Source: Misgurnus anguillicaudatus (taxonomy: Eukaryota; Chordata; Actinopteri; Cypriniformes; Cobitidae). From it: DNA of 64,000 nt. Under the pieces are notes generated by a model. The model had not been told where the DNA came from. It saw only the letters and a program-made list of their open reading frames with translations, and did not search any database. The stretch's first letter is position 1. Each line of letters starts with the position of its first letter. The DNA lies in the NCBI RefSeq assembly GCF_027580225.2, contig NC_073359.2, forward strand, positions 8,236,001-8,300,000. Reading direction: 5' to 3'. The position numbers and the translations under genes were made by a program. This document shows positions 12,880-25,902 of the stretch, one piece after another.

Positions 12880-14784
12880 TAGAGATGCGCGGATGGGCTT
12901 TTATTTCATCCGCAACCGCATCACAAAACTCATCATCCGTCCGCCATCCATCCGCACCAACGTTTTTGACCAGTTTTCAAAACCGCACCCGCCCGCCATC
13001 CGCTGACTGGGCGATGCAAGGCGCTGCTGATGACAGCCGCTGCTGATGACAGCCGCGAGACTAGAAAGCCCTAGAATATAAGCAGTGAACTCAGGCTATG
13101 TTTACATTAATGCGTTTATCCTTTAAAACGCGTTACTTTTGCTACGTTTACGCCTTTCATCTACATCACCGTTTTCGACCCTCATAAACGGATTCGTTCG
13201 TCAACGCTGCAGACCCTGTTTTAGTTTAAGAAATCAGACGTTGCGCTGAGTGTAAATGTAGATGGAGTCTTATGTAAACAAACAGCTGGTGTTAACGTGA
13301 CAGCGCATCATTTTCAAAGTAAAAAATATTTTATTCAGGTAAATGGAGGTTTGCAACGGAGGTTTTGACAAAAATAGTAAACATCTACCAACCAGCTATT
13401 ATAAATGCTATATCGGATTGTTTTAACATGTATCATAATGTCTATTTTATATTTATGTTTGAGTATTGTTGGGTTTGAATATTGTTGTAATGTGTTTATG
13501 TTTTGTTTAATTTTAGTTCGCTTATTACAAAAGATAGACTGTAATTTTAAACGCCATATAGGGCGTTGTAAAGGCCAATATGAAGGGAGAATTGTAATGG
13601 GTCAGACATTATTTTCGAGTTTAATTTAAGTTTTGTTTTCTACTTTAAAATGAATTTCGTTTCAGATAATTTGTCTCTTAATTTTAATCAATGTTTGGTT
13701 GATAAGTTTTGTGAATATAAATTAATAAAAACAATAAACTCAACGTCATTAATATTTAATGCTCGTTTAGCTAGCGAAGGACGTGCACGGACCTCGCACA
13801 CATTTAAAAATTAATGCAATAAGCATTTCTGTAGGCTAAAGCTATACTTCACCTCTTACTATGTTTGATTGAAGTTTGCATTTGCTGAAATTTAGTTCGT
13901 TTAGTACTGTTCACTTGAATGCTTTCTTTTTAAATCATAAAGACCAGTCTCCGATCGGCGCACATGACATGGGACAAAAATAAATAAATAGCCTAAATTA
14001 AACGCACAAATACATAGTCTGCACTAGTGTCATCCTACTGATTTACCACTTTGTAAAACCTATTCCAGGCAACCATTTTCTGACCTTTTATTTCCTTTGT
14101 TTTTAATTCTCATTTTTTTGAGATTGCCACGTACCTCCTTCGCCGGCGTTGATAAGAGCTGTGTCAAAATGCGTCCTCATTTCTCTGCGCTGTTAATGAT
14201 AGAACGAATGGATCCTTAACATGCCGAGGCTATCCCAAACAATTAAAACCTTTATTAAATAAAAGTGTATTTAGAAAACTTTTTCTTGTCACTGTTTTAG
14301 TATTATAAGTTATGTTTTGTGTTAATATTATTCGGTTTATGTTGCGTATATTTCTAAGGTTGATTATTTGATATACTGTTGTTGAATAGTTTAATCTACA
14401 TCAATGTGTCATATTTTCTAAAATAAATTCATATTTTTCTGATTACATATTTATTTTAAAGAGTCAGAAATGTCTCCGCTGTTTTTTGCTGACAGGCGCA
14501 ATGGGCGCTACTGGTGGCGCGTGCAACAGGTGACCCAAATTATGGGTCCTATGAAGGCTAGACCATCTCATTTCAGTTCTCTTCGCGAACTTCTGAGCCT
14601 GCCACCTTGATAGACATAATGCTCACCTTTAAGGTCGCATGCTTTGAAGAACAAAGCTAATAACAAGCAGTCGATCCGCCACCCGCCCGAATTTAATTAA
14701 AATATTATTTTTCGTCACGTCATCCGCCCGATCCGCGGTTTATCCGCGGAGTCCGCGGCTGTAACCGCCAACCGCGCATCTCTA
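12880..14784. mobile_element. hAT element with TAGAGATGCGCGG termini
   Basis: The left end TAGAGATGCGCGGATGG is matched by the inverted right end AACCGCGCATCTCTA. The flanks carry the perfect 8-bp target-site duplication CTGTGTAA at 12872-12879 and 14785-14792. Subterminal regions hold several CATCCGC and GATCCGC motifs in both orientations, as expected for transposase-binding repeats. The 1.9-kb interior has no supported transposase, so it appears non-autonomous. Confidence 0.9.
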
Positions 14785-15524
14785 CTGTGTAACTACACCT
14801 ATATTTTAACATTGTCTCATCATTATTGTTATCGTAAATGCTTTTGCTCATTTAGCTCTATTTTTATTACCAAAAAATATCAGATTACTTGATCATCATC
14901 ATTTATCATCACCCTAAAATGGTTAAAACATTTTAAAATAATGTGATTTTAGTTTATTAAAATGCTATTTTTCTTCATATATTTTATCATTGGGGATTTC
15001 TTAAAACTTCGTATGACGTTTAAGGTGAAAAACTTGTAATATCAGCAAAGTGTAAAAAAATCTTCTATGATCTTTTTCTCGTGAACCCAATCTCGTTTCA
15101 TCTTGCAGAGCAAGGGTCTTGTCACACCCCTAGAAAATACATCTTGTTCTTTGTCATGAAAAATAAAAGGTTTTAAAAATGCATGTATGCATGCACACTG
15201 GACTAAAAGTCGACTTCATTGTCGTGAGATATGTCTTAAATTTAGTTCATTATGGTCTTAAAAAAGGCTTTGAAAGGGGAATTCTATTAAAGAAAATATA
15301 TCGCCTGGCAGTGAACTTACAGGTATTATTTATGCTATTATAGCAACATTACACACTAACTAGGGTTAAAAAAATGGGTTAAGGAAGAAAGTGACCTTTA
15401 ATGTGTTTTCTCTGATCAGATTGCTATCTGATTTGTCTGTGTTGCTTCACTGCTGATTCTTGCCATACATCCGTTGCCAAACTGTGCGCGGATACGTAGC
15501 CACGTCATCATTGTGTACAAACAG

Positions 15525-15825
15525 TAAAAGGGTCTATCTGCCTAGAAAATCACAACTTTTAATTTTCTGTCGGTCTTAGTACACGATGTAACTACAGAAG
15601 AGTCAAGTTTTAAATAGGAAAAATATCTAAGCTCTTTGGTTATATTTTTAGCGTGATGCTAATGGTCTAATCAGACTCAATGGATTATGCTTCGCTATGC
15701 TAAAAGTGGAACCACCAGACCTGGAGATCAGCTGAATGGATTCCAAAACAGTAAAAATCAAATGTTTAACTTTAGGGAAGCTGGAAAACGAACATATTTT
15801 TTAAAAAAGTGGAGTGTCCCTTTAA
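15525..15825 (-). repeat. Dispersed MITE, AAAGGGACACTCCAC family
   Basis: The region ends in AAGTGGAGTGTCCCTTTAA and includes the conserved block GCTATGCTAAAAGTGG and the phrase GATCAGCTGAATGGATTCC. The same sequence occurs in the opposite orientation at 34583-35098 and at the left edge of 48378-48530, so it is a multicopy element. There is no coding content. Confidence 0.75.
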
Positions 15826-15989
15826 TTCTGTGCACAAACTAAAAGATGTAAATTGGACTTTGTATTTATTAGGAATTATGGATATAGCATAGACTGCATG
15901 TTGCTTGCTTATTTTGTTCAAAAACATGATCAATACCAGTCTACATGTCATAATAACAAGGAACTAATCTTCTAACCACAGCTCAACAG

Positions 15990-17000
15990 CTGTACTTACA
16001 ACCACACAAGTTTGCGAAGCAGTTTGCAAATGTCCGCTGGAACGATGGTTTCAGGAAACATTTGAATGTTTCAACTATGCTGAAGTGATGGAACCTACAA
16101 CAGTAGTTTGTCTAATGATGCTTTTGGGAAACGCACCCCTAATCCTAATCAGCTACACTTCAAGTTTTGACCAAGTTTTAGAAAATTGTGCCATAGAGTC
16201 TGAAAATGTATCCAGAAGTTTCTAAAGTTAAAGAATATCTTTAAGCACATTTTCCTGTTATAATTAGTTTTTTTCTTTAGCAGGAAGAAAGTCAAGATGG
16301 AGACATCATTAATGTCAGTGAGGGGAAAAAAGAACAAACCCAATATGGTTGGTTAAAACAAAGCACTTGAAATATCAAAAAATGCTTTCATTATACACAA
16401 TTGGAGTTTATTGGATTTGCTCATTACAGTAACTATGTTCAGTTTGTGGCAGGTGTTTTCCTGAAGACATGATTGAAATCTATGCTTGTATCTGTGTGAA
16501 TAAGTATGTTTAACATCAGTTCACACATGCATGATTGACTTTCCTTTACATATGCAGTTGTACATTTGTTTATTTTAAAGTTGTTCTGGAGAAATTGAGA
16601 TGTTTTCAGAGTGAGAGAGGTTGCTTTAGGTGGACCATCCAACAGGAGAGAAGGTGGAGAAAAAGCAATAAGAAAAACTTTCACAATTACAAGGTTAAGC
16701 AGATTATGACATTTATTCAAACCAGTATCTTTAATTATATTTTGTTGCTTTACCTTAGATTGATTGAAGATTGCTAATTCGAAAGTGGATGCAGATGTGT
16801 TCAGAAAACGACTACTAAGTGCTGAAGTGCAGGAACAACCCTTGCGTTTTATCTTGGATCTCAGGGAGAAACTGGAGGAGCAGATAAAGAGATGATATCT
16901 TACTCCAAGCGATCAAATGTCACTTGGTCTCCTGTATTCTCAGAGGTAGGCCCTAATATTTTTACACTAGTTGTGGTCATTATAGTATACTGATAACATA
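15990..17000 (+). other. Decayed exon-like segments, gene unknown
   Basis: A frame around 16780-16890 reads SNSKVDADVFRKRLLSAEVQ, then EQPLRFILDLREKLEEQIKR, then a TGA, and continues open for 16 more codons to a TAG. A second scrap lies at 16000-16130. The amino-acid composition is gene-like, but the frames are broken and I do not recognise the family. It may be related to the scraps at 10.2 and 11.7 kb. Confidence 0.2.
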
Positions 17001-17060
17001 CAACTAAATTTTAAAATGCATAGTGTTTTCTGCCATATTTAATCCCTGTAATCATCTCTT

Positions 17061-17378
17061 ACTGTATGTTCACACCACCTCTGGCGAGAGCGTCAAAAAA
17101 ACACTCTGGCTGGCCTGTCAACAACGATAAAGACAAAGTGTAGAGGACACTCTGATGCTCGAATGCATTCTCTGAAATCATCTCAAGCGGGGGTTTCCAC
17201 CTTCTGGTTGGTTGCCGCCGAACTGCGTTATAGCTTCTTACCATAAAGTTGAGCTGATTTCAGCTCTCCTCAATGCTCACACCGTCCAAGACGCGCCACT
17301 GCTCGCCGGCTATCATTGAAAATGAAAGACTTCCAACCATTTTTAAGCTCTCGCAGGCAGCGGTGTGAACCCACAGTT
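17061..17378. mobile_element. PIF/Harbinger-like MITE
   Basis: The ends are ACTGTATGTTCACACC on the left and GGTGTGAACCCACAGT on the right, which are inverted repeats, with TTA next to each terminus. That suggests the 3-bp target typical of PIF/Harbinger elements. The interior is partly palindromic and non-coding. A related but interrupted copy is at 10528-11337. Confidence 0.7.
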
Positions 17379-18198
17379 AAGGTTTTAAATGCTTCAGAAT
17401 GATACAATTCTCATTAAAAACTCTCTTCTTCTGTTATTACATTTTAAATCATTCTGCACTTTAGCCTTGGATGTATTTACTTCTGTCCAATCAATAATTT
17501 TTGGGTGAACTAACCCTTTACTGTCATGTTTAACAGGTGATGCTGCCACAGAATAAGGGATGACCCGTCACATTCTTAGTAGGCCTACTGCAATCCTTAA
17601 ACTGAGAAATGGCTTCAGCATAATCTTTGGTAAGATGTGTTGAATACTTGATTTGAATGCCTTTGTATGTTAACTGGTCCACAAATAGATAGGAAATCAA
17701 TACGAAGGTCTTGCTGTAGAAAAAAATACTATGACCAGGCACAGCTGTGCTCGGCATAGACGTCCCTGTGTGTGTGGTTAACCACATTGGGTTAATTGAG
17801 ATCCCATTCGTGTCGCAATGGTTACAAACTCGCATTTACTGCTGCCAGCTGATAGATGACAAATGAGAGCTTTCCCTTCTCTCTCACGTGTACAGGTGCG
17901 CTGTTCCTTAAGATGCGTCCATCACATGCAGACCTATCAAACCTGTACATTGACTAAACAAAAGGCTTTCTCATTTGCACAAAATGAAATCATTTGGCGA
18001 TACATTCTACCAATTCTAAATTAAAACTAAAATAAACAAAGCTTTTAATAAGTTTTATACTCTGTCTTTGTAAATAAATACCAGCTAAACCAGCATAGAC
18101 CAGCATAATTCACATGCTGGTTTGATGCTGTTTTTTCAGCAGGGAATATGCTAAAAGTTGTGTCCTTTAAGACATGGGGTTGTCTGTGTACTGTACAC

Positions 18199-18434
18199 CA
18201 GTGGTTCTCAAACTGGGGGCCCTAGGTGGTGACACATAAATTTATCACACATTCTTTGTAATTAAACCTCAGAAAAATAAGGCTATTATCCAACAGCAAT
18301 TTTATAATTTAATATGTTTTTTATTGAAATTTTAAGTTTACAAAGTTTTATGTCATACATTTTCTTTGGGGGCCATGAAGGGATGCACTGTACATAAGGG
18401 GGGCCGCATGCACGAAAACGTTTGAGAACCACTG
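18199..18434. mobile_element. hAT MITE (CAGTGGTTCTCAAAC termini)
   Basis: The 236-bp element begins CAGTGGTTCTCAAACTGGGG and ends CGTTTGAGAACCACTG. It is flanked by the perfect 8-bp duplication CTGTACAC at 18191-18198 and 18435-18442. These termini are the classic Charlie-type hAT ends. It is non-coding. Confidence 0.92.
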
Positions 18435-19034
18435 CTGTACACATCTGTACAGATCTCACAGTGAGGAGAGTGTATTGCAATCTTTTACATTTGTAATTAA
18501 TTTTATCCTAATACAAAATACTTTATTCAACACCTTAATTTCCACTTAAAAGCGTAAAACTGTACAATGTGTTTTTAAAGGATGTGATTATAAAACACAT
18601 GAATGGGGCTTATACAACATGTAGCAATGATGGCAAAATAATGATGGGCGTAGCTTGACATTTGAGTTTTGGGGGCCAGACTGGTCTATCATTTTTATCA
18701 CAAACTAGATCATTAAAATGAATAAAAAATATAGCACGTGCGATATGAGTTGAAATAATGACTGATGTGGTGATATCTACTGACCCACTTCAGAACCAAG
18801 GTACAAATCGGAAATGTAAATATGATAAATTATTACAATTGCTAAACATAAATATTTTTTTCCTAACCACAGAAACTCTGTCTCACCACCTATGCCCAGG
18901 AAGCTACCCGGTATCATGAGAAATCGAGTCCCCACCAGAAAGGGATTTTTTGGGGATGGCTGCACCTCACAACTCTTCACTGACCACTGCCTGCGTTTAT
19001 GCATCATCTAGTCAACAGAAAGTTTTAAGCACAA

Positions 19035-19275
19035 TGAGGTGGTTTTCCAGACAGGGATTAGTTTACGCCAGGACTAGGCCTCAGTTTAATTAGGAAATAT
19101 AATTCGTTTTAACAAGCATGCCTTACTGAAAACATTACTTGTGTTCATTTTGAGGCAAAACAAAAGGGCACTGATGTATTTTATGATTTATCTGTCCAAA
19201 CTGAAAACAATTTGCACTGACTTCACATTTATTTTAGTCTAGGACTAGTCTGATCCCTGTCCGGGAAACCGCCCC
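19035..19275. mobile_element. MITE, GGGCGGTTTCCCGGACAGGG family, copy 1
   Basis: The left end is GGTTTTCCAGACAGGGATTAG and the right end is CCCTGTCCGGGAAACCGCCC, near-perfect inverted repeats around a GGACTAG-rich interior. Further copies occur at 39155-39393 and, one-sided, at about 63383. Confidence 0.8.
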
Positions 19276-19920
19276 AATACGTTTAAAAAAATACAGCTAA
19301 ATACTTAGCAATACATTTAACTGCCATATGTTTCAGATTGTTTAGCCAGAGGACACAGTTTTTGTCTTCACTTGTCATGGTTGCATGTGGCTAGCTTACT
19401 GATTATGTGAAGACTCAAGCATTTTAACATAACACACATAAATTTGAACTAACTGTTGAAACATTGGAGACATGTCAGACATTACAGTGTGTTTTCCTGT
19501 AAAAACACTTTAAAATATTATGCATTCTAAAAAAGCTCAAATGTCTTACAATGAAACTGTTGGATTTTGTGTGAATAATGTAATGTTAGTTATGTTACTT
19601 TATATTCTCTGTAAAAGTAAGCAATATTACTGTATGTAATAATTTGTGTAATTACACACCGTGTAAGTGTATTGCATGATGTTGATTACAGTGTGTATAA
19701 ACAACATGCTTGAAACATTATTGACCTCTTATTGAACTTTAGAATTGTAATGTAATGTAATGTAATAGTAACATTAAATGAACTATTCTTAATGAAGACT
19801 AAACCATTTTGAAGATAAGGATTGTTGTAAATTCAGATTGAAGAAATTTATTAACTTTACACAATACAAAGGTGGAAGGGTACAGTATGGACACTGATAT
19901 TTTTTACTGAGATATACAAC
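19276..19920. other. Intergenic, nothing recognised
   Basis: AT-rich single-copy-looking sequence with no supported reading frame. A TAATG run lies at about 19750-19770. Confidence 0.4.
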
Positions 19921-21351
19921 CAGGGCTCTCAAGTCTCACGCATTCACCGTGAGACTCACGCATTTCAGTCAGTTCACACGCTCACACGCCACACCTTGTA
20001 TTTCTCACGCTGAAAAAATAAGAAAACTTTTCCCACTCTATACAATTAATGAACGAGGCACAGGAGAGAAGTTCTCTGCCGAGTTCATATCTGTCGAGCC
20101 GCGGACACGGTCACACTAGACATCCTGATATAATTGTCACCTACCAGCCAATCAGAAATCAGAATTTGTTGTTTCTGGGTAAATTTCGTGATCCTGCTGC
20201 AAGCACATTCGTTACTAGGCAACATAGATTCTCACGTCACACAGACGAAGTGGCAGTTGGAAGAGAAGAATCCGATGAAAGCGGTAGGTAACGCATTCTT
20301 TTTTTATAGCAATTTGATTTTACAATTCTTGGATGACATCACAAAAATGTGATCAAAGATAATAAAAACTGTTGTTGGGAAATATAGCCGAGGTAAATTA
20401 TTATTGATTAAAAAAATCGAACTGCTTTGCAATCAGAATTAGCTTTAACTTTAGGAAAGTACTAAACACTAGAGGCTACCTGAAACAATCCCAGGTGAAA
20501 AATATTATAGGAAATACTATAGTGTTTTTGAACCATACTAATAGTACAGTAAATTTTAGTATATTATAGTATTTACAACACTTTGTTAATGATTGCTACA
20601 GCATACTCTGCAAACATTGGTCCGACCGCAACGTCGTGTCCCTGGCCAAAAATAGTTGCGGTATGACGGCACAAATCGGTGAAAATATGTAACACAGAAC
20701 ATTTCATAAAAATGCATTCAGATACATTTGTACATGTCTATAGTTCTATGGGGTTGCATGTATAATTGTTACTTTGACTTTTACTACGCGTGCTTCAATA
20801 TTTATACCCTGTTGTGAATCGGTTGTAAGAGGACGTCACTAGGTGACGTCTTTTACACGTGCATTTATAGTCCATCATGACCCTCTATAAAAAAATCATA
20901 AACCTTAAAGTCATTGTGAAATATGCAAATGCTGTGCTTACACCTTGGTTAATACTGCAATAATTAATGTAAGTGCAAAAAGTAGGTTTTTAAGAGGTTG
21001 TGAATAGACGTCCACTGACGTCTTTTACACGTCTAGACTAGACTAGTAGGAAAAAAACAGGATAATCTTTATGAAATACACGATTTGTATACAAAGTAAA
21101 TATATTAACTTTATCTTGTTTAAATAAATTATAATCACAAAGTGCCCAGTGTGATTGCAAAGCCACACTGCATTTTAGTCATTATTCCAACCTGTTTTAT
21201 TATTGAATGTATGCATATAAATGTAAAACAGATACATATCCGGTCACCATTTAGGTCTGAGTTGGATGTAATTTCAAAAACTGTGCTATTAATTTAAGAA
21301 ATATAGTGATAAATCTGGGGATATTACAAAATCCCGCGATAGGACAGATTA

Positions 21352-21392
21352 TCTCGCGAGATAGTGGTGACGTCACGCGTTCTTCCGGAAGT
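21352..21392 (+). promoter_or_regulatory. Compact promoter: TCTCGCGAGA, CRE and ETS motifs
   Basis: Within 41 bp there are TCTCGCGAGA (21352-21361), the palindromic CRE/ATF site TGACGTCA (21368-21375) and an ETS-type CTTCCGGAAGT (21382-21392). All three are known core elements of vertebrate CpG-type housekeeping promoters. About 70 bp downstream a putative exon 1 ends at 21460 with donor GTTGG/GTAAGT. The arrangement implies that the inner element carries its own Pol II promoter. Confidence 0.65.
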
Positions 21393-21843
21393 TCACATTC
21401 AAACACGAGGAGCGATTACGAGGGAGTTTTGTCTATATATCATTCAAAATCTACTGTTGGGTAAGTACATTGTGTATTATTTGATTATCGTGCTTAAGTT
21501 TTACTTGTTTGACACGAAGGCTCCGAAATAAACGTTGCCAGAATTGTCCACACTGAGTATTGCAATAATTAGCTAGAAGGCTAAAAGCTAACGTACTTTG
21601 AACTTATACATGGTATAAAGTATGTTTAAGGATACAGTCAAAGTAACTTATTAATGTAGCCTCTTGAAAGTCTCTTTCAGAAAGTAAATTATCTGAAAAA
21701 TAAAAGTTATTTGGCATTAATGGAATTACAATGATTTGATTGCCTAAACATTGCACATGCAAAATATTAAATACTGTTTTGCATTAAAAGTTTAGCAGAA
21801 GTGTTTGTTTGATTAACTTCCTTTGCTTTTGTTTTGTACAAAG

Positions 21844-24269
21844 GAAAAGCAGAACCTCATCCAAATAAAAATAAACAAGCTGTTAAAGGCACTGTGTCCT
21901 ACACAGACCCTCCAAAATATAACCACCCAAAACCCAAGTCAGGTAAATGTCTCAGTTTGAAAATACATTAACAAATTGGAGTTGTTATTGTGGAGTTAAT
22001 ATCATTAATTACAATTTCTTTTATTTACAGTTGAAGGTCAACACAAACCAAATAAAGATGTGCATTCTACAAACAATAAAAAAAGGTATGGAAAACTGTA
22101 GATATGAATTTTTGTAGATATGACTTAAACAGTCTACACATTTGTTAATGTTCTAATGTTTCATATGTCCTTGTTTGTGCTAAAGATCAAGTTTTGTGTC
22201 CACCACACTTAGATGAGGCGTGCCCGACCCCTGACTTTGTCTACCCTACATTAAGTTGTAAGTTTTTGACTGCTTTTTCTTAATACTACGAAAAAACATG
22301 ATTCATTCAAAAATGACTTTTATATATTTTGATATGAAACTCAAAAATGTATATAAATTGTTTTGGTGTATTTTGTTTACACAGGCACACTTCATGACAG
22401 TAAACATCGGTATCACAATGGTGTGATTGATCTATACCCTAGAATAAGCTGTGACACTATGAGACGTACGTGCTACTGATACTTCAGTACTGATAATTCC
22501 CACACTATACAAACACGCTGCTTGGCTCCTAAGTGCATACACTTTTGCCTTTATAATGTCATTCTCATTTTTAGGTAAAAATTTATTCCATGAGTCAGGG
22601 TTTTGCCTGAATGTCAACATAATATCCAAAAACTTTGATATAAAAAGTGATTTTTTTAAAATATTTTACACTACTATGTATTTTTTAAAATACATTGTGC
22701 ATGTGTATGTTTATTGTACTTAATGAAATTACATGCAAGGTGTCATGCAAGATTTTACATTACTGACAACAAAGCTAAGAGTATAAACATATTTACATTT
22801 CTCTGAATCTGAGTTAATAGTTACAAATACAGAGCTTATAATGTCTGTCATTGCTCAACCACAAAGACCTAAAAGTACAGCCAGCTGATTTCATAACTAA
22901 TGCAGTATTACACTGTGAAGTGATTTACTGTTAATATTTTACACTACCATATAATTAACTCTATTTGTACAGGTGAGGTAACACAACGAAAAAATTACTG
23001 GATGGAGACTACCTGATTCTTCACCTATGGCCTCAGCTTCAAATGCAACATGTAAGAAATGCTATATGACTGTGTATTGTGCATTATGAATACATCAAAT
23101 ATGTTGATAACAAGGTGATCTGCGTAAGTTGTGACATAAAGAATATGTATATATATTTCCATCTATCTTTCTATAACATTATTTCAATTGTTTTCACATT
23201 TAGGTCCAGCAACTGTCTGAGTTGGTGGATATTCTGTCAGAGACTGCGTGAACAACGTTATGACTCTTGATTTGTGTAATCCTGCATAATATTTAAGGAA
23301 TATATATTGATTACCACCATAATTAACCCAGCTATTTATATTACTTCAATTCAGGATTTAATCCGTCACACATCACTTGTTGAGAAGTTTTAATGTTCGT
23401 AATGACTTAAACAGTCAGCCATACTGAAAACAAGAAATCAAAACATAATTTCAGTGTAAGCCATTACTTGTCACCCAGTTAGAGATGAGGATATAATTCA
23501 TAGCACTTGTTACATGGTAGATGAAACAAGTGAAGTTGTGAAGTGTTAACACATAGTGTATGTTTAAACATTGTATGCAATTGCTCATTACTGTTAATTG
23601 TGATTTATTGACCTTTTAGGTTATTTGTCTAAGGTGAAGTAATTTTACATTTCTTTCACAGAATGATGTCAAATTGTCTTATGGCAAAGTTCAATATGAG
23701 GGGTGGTGGACATCTGGAAAAGAAGTCTTTTAAAGGCACACCTTTGTATTATGTTATTCAAGGTAATTTGGGGAATGTTGATCTAAAAAAACTTGTTCTT
23801 GTATATTGATTGTAATTTTATTGTTATGCTTGATCTATTCAGGGGACATCACAGCTCACCTGTCTTTATCAGAAATATCCTGTTCATTTTTTGACACACC
23901 TAGTTAAGGGTCTTTCTCAAGGGCACCACAGTGGTTTTGTAGAGGGAGGGGACAAATGCTGTATCCCCCACAACTGATCTAACACTTATTTAAAGCAGAG
24001 CATATTTTGTACAATAATATATATAATATTAATATATCATTTTAGCTGTAGACCATAAAGATTTTGAAAGTAAGTGCATGTCATTTACCTCAAAATTTTA
24101 ATTGTATTTATTTTAAAAAGAAACATATTCTTCTCTTCCTTCAGATGCTGTGAAGAGGTGGAGCCCAAATGCCACAGACTCGGAAATAGATGCAGCTATG
24201 GCAGACCACCTCAAGCACGCTCCAGGAAGAGCTGAGGGTGGTGGATCCAAAAAAGCCAAACAGCTGTGA
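21844..24269 (+). pseudogene. Element-borne gene with DUF4806-like C-terminus, probably decayed
   Basis: Candidate exons: 21844-21942 (KAEPHPNKNKQAVKGTVSYT and onward), 22031-22085 (VEGQHKPNKDVHSTNNKK), about 22186-22258 (DQVLCPPHLDEACPTPDFVY), 22386-22477, 23662-23762 (SNCLMAKFNMRGGGHLEKKS) and 24145-24269 (DAVKRWSPNATDSEIDAAMA, ending SKKAKQL and TGA). The last two join in frame across GT-AG borders. They resemble, from memory, DUF4806 domains found in many fish proteins of transposon origin. The joins between the third and fifth exons do not keep a single frame (a 7-A run at 22078-22084 may have slipped), and no start ATG is evident after exon 1. I therefore call it a decayed gene. Confidence 0.5.
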
Positions 24270-24274
24270 TGTGT

Positions 24275-24572
24275 TAAAGAGAGAGTTCACCAAAAAAGGA
24301 AAATTTTTATAATTTTCTTATCCACATGTTTCAAACCTGTATACATTTATATTTTCTGCTGAACACAAAGATTGAAGAATGTTTGTAACTTCACAACCAA
24401 TTAACTGTCAATATTTTTTTTACAATTGTAGTAATGGGTTGTGAGATCTGCTTTGTTAAAAACATTCTTTCACATATCTTTGTGTTCAGCAGAACATAGA
24501 AGGGTATACAGGTTTGAAACATAAGAGGGAATAAATGACTAAATATTAATTTTTGGGTGAACTATCCCTTTA
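24275..24572. mobile_element. MITE, TAAAGGGATAGTTCACC family
   Basis: The left end TTAAAGAGAGAGTTCACC is matched by the inverted right end GGGTGAACTATCCCTTTA. The two halves, which share TTTGTGTTCAGCAGAA and its complement, form a long hairpin. A relative is at 59551-59885. It lies just 3' of the DUF4806-like stop codon. Confidence 0.8.
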
Positions 24573-24850
24573 TAGAAAGTGTTTTGAAGTTGTTATTATA
24601 GTTAAATGGTTAAAAAAAATAAAAAGTGCTAAATCAGAACATGCTTCTTTTTTTGTTATGGCCACAAATAATGTATTCTTTAATGTGTTTGTGAAGTACA
24701 CGTGGTTAAAACGGTTTATGGACGTTCAGGTCTGACTGGACCAATTTTGAACTGATTTTGAACCTTTGTGAATATGTGTTAAACCTCAATACAATTGATT
24801 GCCTTTCACGATGTTACACAATGGGTGTATATTCATTTTATATGCATACA

Positions 24851-25270
24851 TTTAAACTATGCAGCAACACATTTAAACATCCAGAAGACGGCACATTTAG
24901 ACGTCCAGGGATGGGCAGAAAAGACGTGTAATTCACGGCCAAATGACGTCAAAGACGTCCGCTCAACTTTAATTTAGGGTATTTTTCAACCGCGATGGGA
25001 CGTGACGAAGGGTCGTCTTTTCAACGGTCATAAAACGTCCACATGTTTGCTATATGAGGGCTTAAAACATATATTTAAACTATGCAGGAACACATTTAAA
25101 CATCCAAAATACGGCGCATTTAGACGTCCAGGGACGTGCAGAAAAGACGTGTAATTCACGGCCAGATGACGTCAAAGACGTCGGCTCAACTTTCATTTTG
25201 GATATATTTTTCAACGCGGACGGGACGTGACGAACGGACGTCTTTTCAACGGTCATCACACGTCCAAATG
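24851..25270. repeat. 223-bp direct repeat, two copies, GACGTC-rich
   Basis: The phrase TTTAAACTATGCAG starts at 24851 and again at 25074. The following 200 bases match closely (ACACATTTAAACATCCA, AGAAAAGACGTGTAATTCAC, GTCTTTTCAACGGTCAT). Each copy contains several GACGT motifs in both orientations. It forms the right subterminal part of the inner element. Confidence 0.85.
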
Positions 25271-25386
25271 TTTGTTGGTGTATTAACTATAGTAGTGAAC
25301 TGATAAACTGTAATAAATACTCTAACGTTAGTATTCTTTAGTTTATACTACAGTAATCTGTAGTGTATATTCTAGTATATTATACC

Positions 25387-25844
25387 CAGGGTTTAAATTG
25401 GGCCGGGGCCGTCCGGGGCTAAGCTCCGGCACATAGGCTGAAGGTCTCGCTCTACTCGTGCCAGTGTACCCGCTGCGCTTGTGCGTGTGTTCTCACTGCG
25501 CTGGTGCGTGTGCACTGACGCGAAGGGAATAATGTGTTTCCATTCATTATGGGGCATACTCACCAACGCAAGTTCAACGATTTGCGGGAGTAGATTACAT
25601 ACAAAGTCAATGTAAAGACGCAATCAGACGCGTCCTCGCACGGGGCGATGCAAATGACGCGAATTGGGCGGCGCAATTGCGGCGGAAACACGCGCTTTTC
25701 CTTTTAAACGCGTCTTCGCGCAAGTTATGCAAATCGAGCGAAAAAACTCAGGAACTTCAAGAACGTGCTTTCACACAGGATCTTTTGACATTGTAGAGAC
25801 ACGAGAGAGAGAGAGAAAGCGTGAGAGAGAGCGCGCGCGCACGC

Positions 25845-25902
<58 letters not shown>

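Larger units (their letters stand above)
20607..25275. mobile_element. Inner element with GACGTC-rich subterminal regions and a small gene
   Basis: The outermost recognisable inverted repeat is CAAACATTGGTCCG on the left and, inverted, CAAACATTTGGACG on the right. Both ends carry clusters of GACGTC (left 20832-21035, right 24899-25266), a layout typical of subterminal transposase-binding sites. The body holds a compact promoter at 21352-21392 and a multi-exon frame ending in a DUF4806-like domain. Exact borders and superfamily are uncertain because no clean target duplication was found. Confidence 0.5.
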
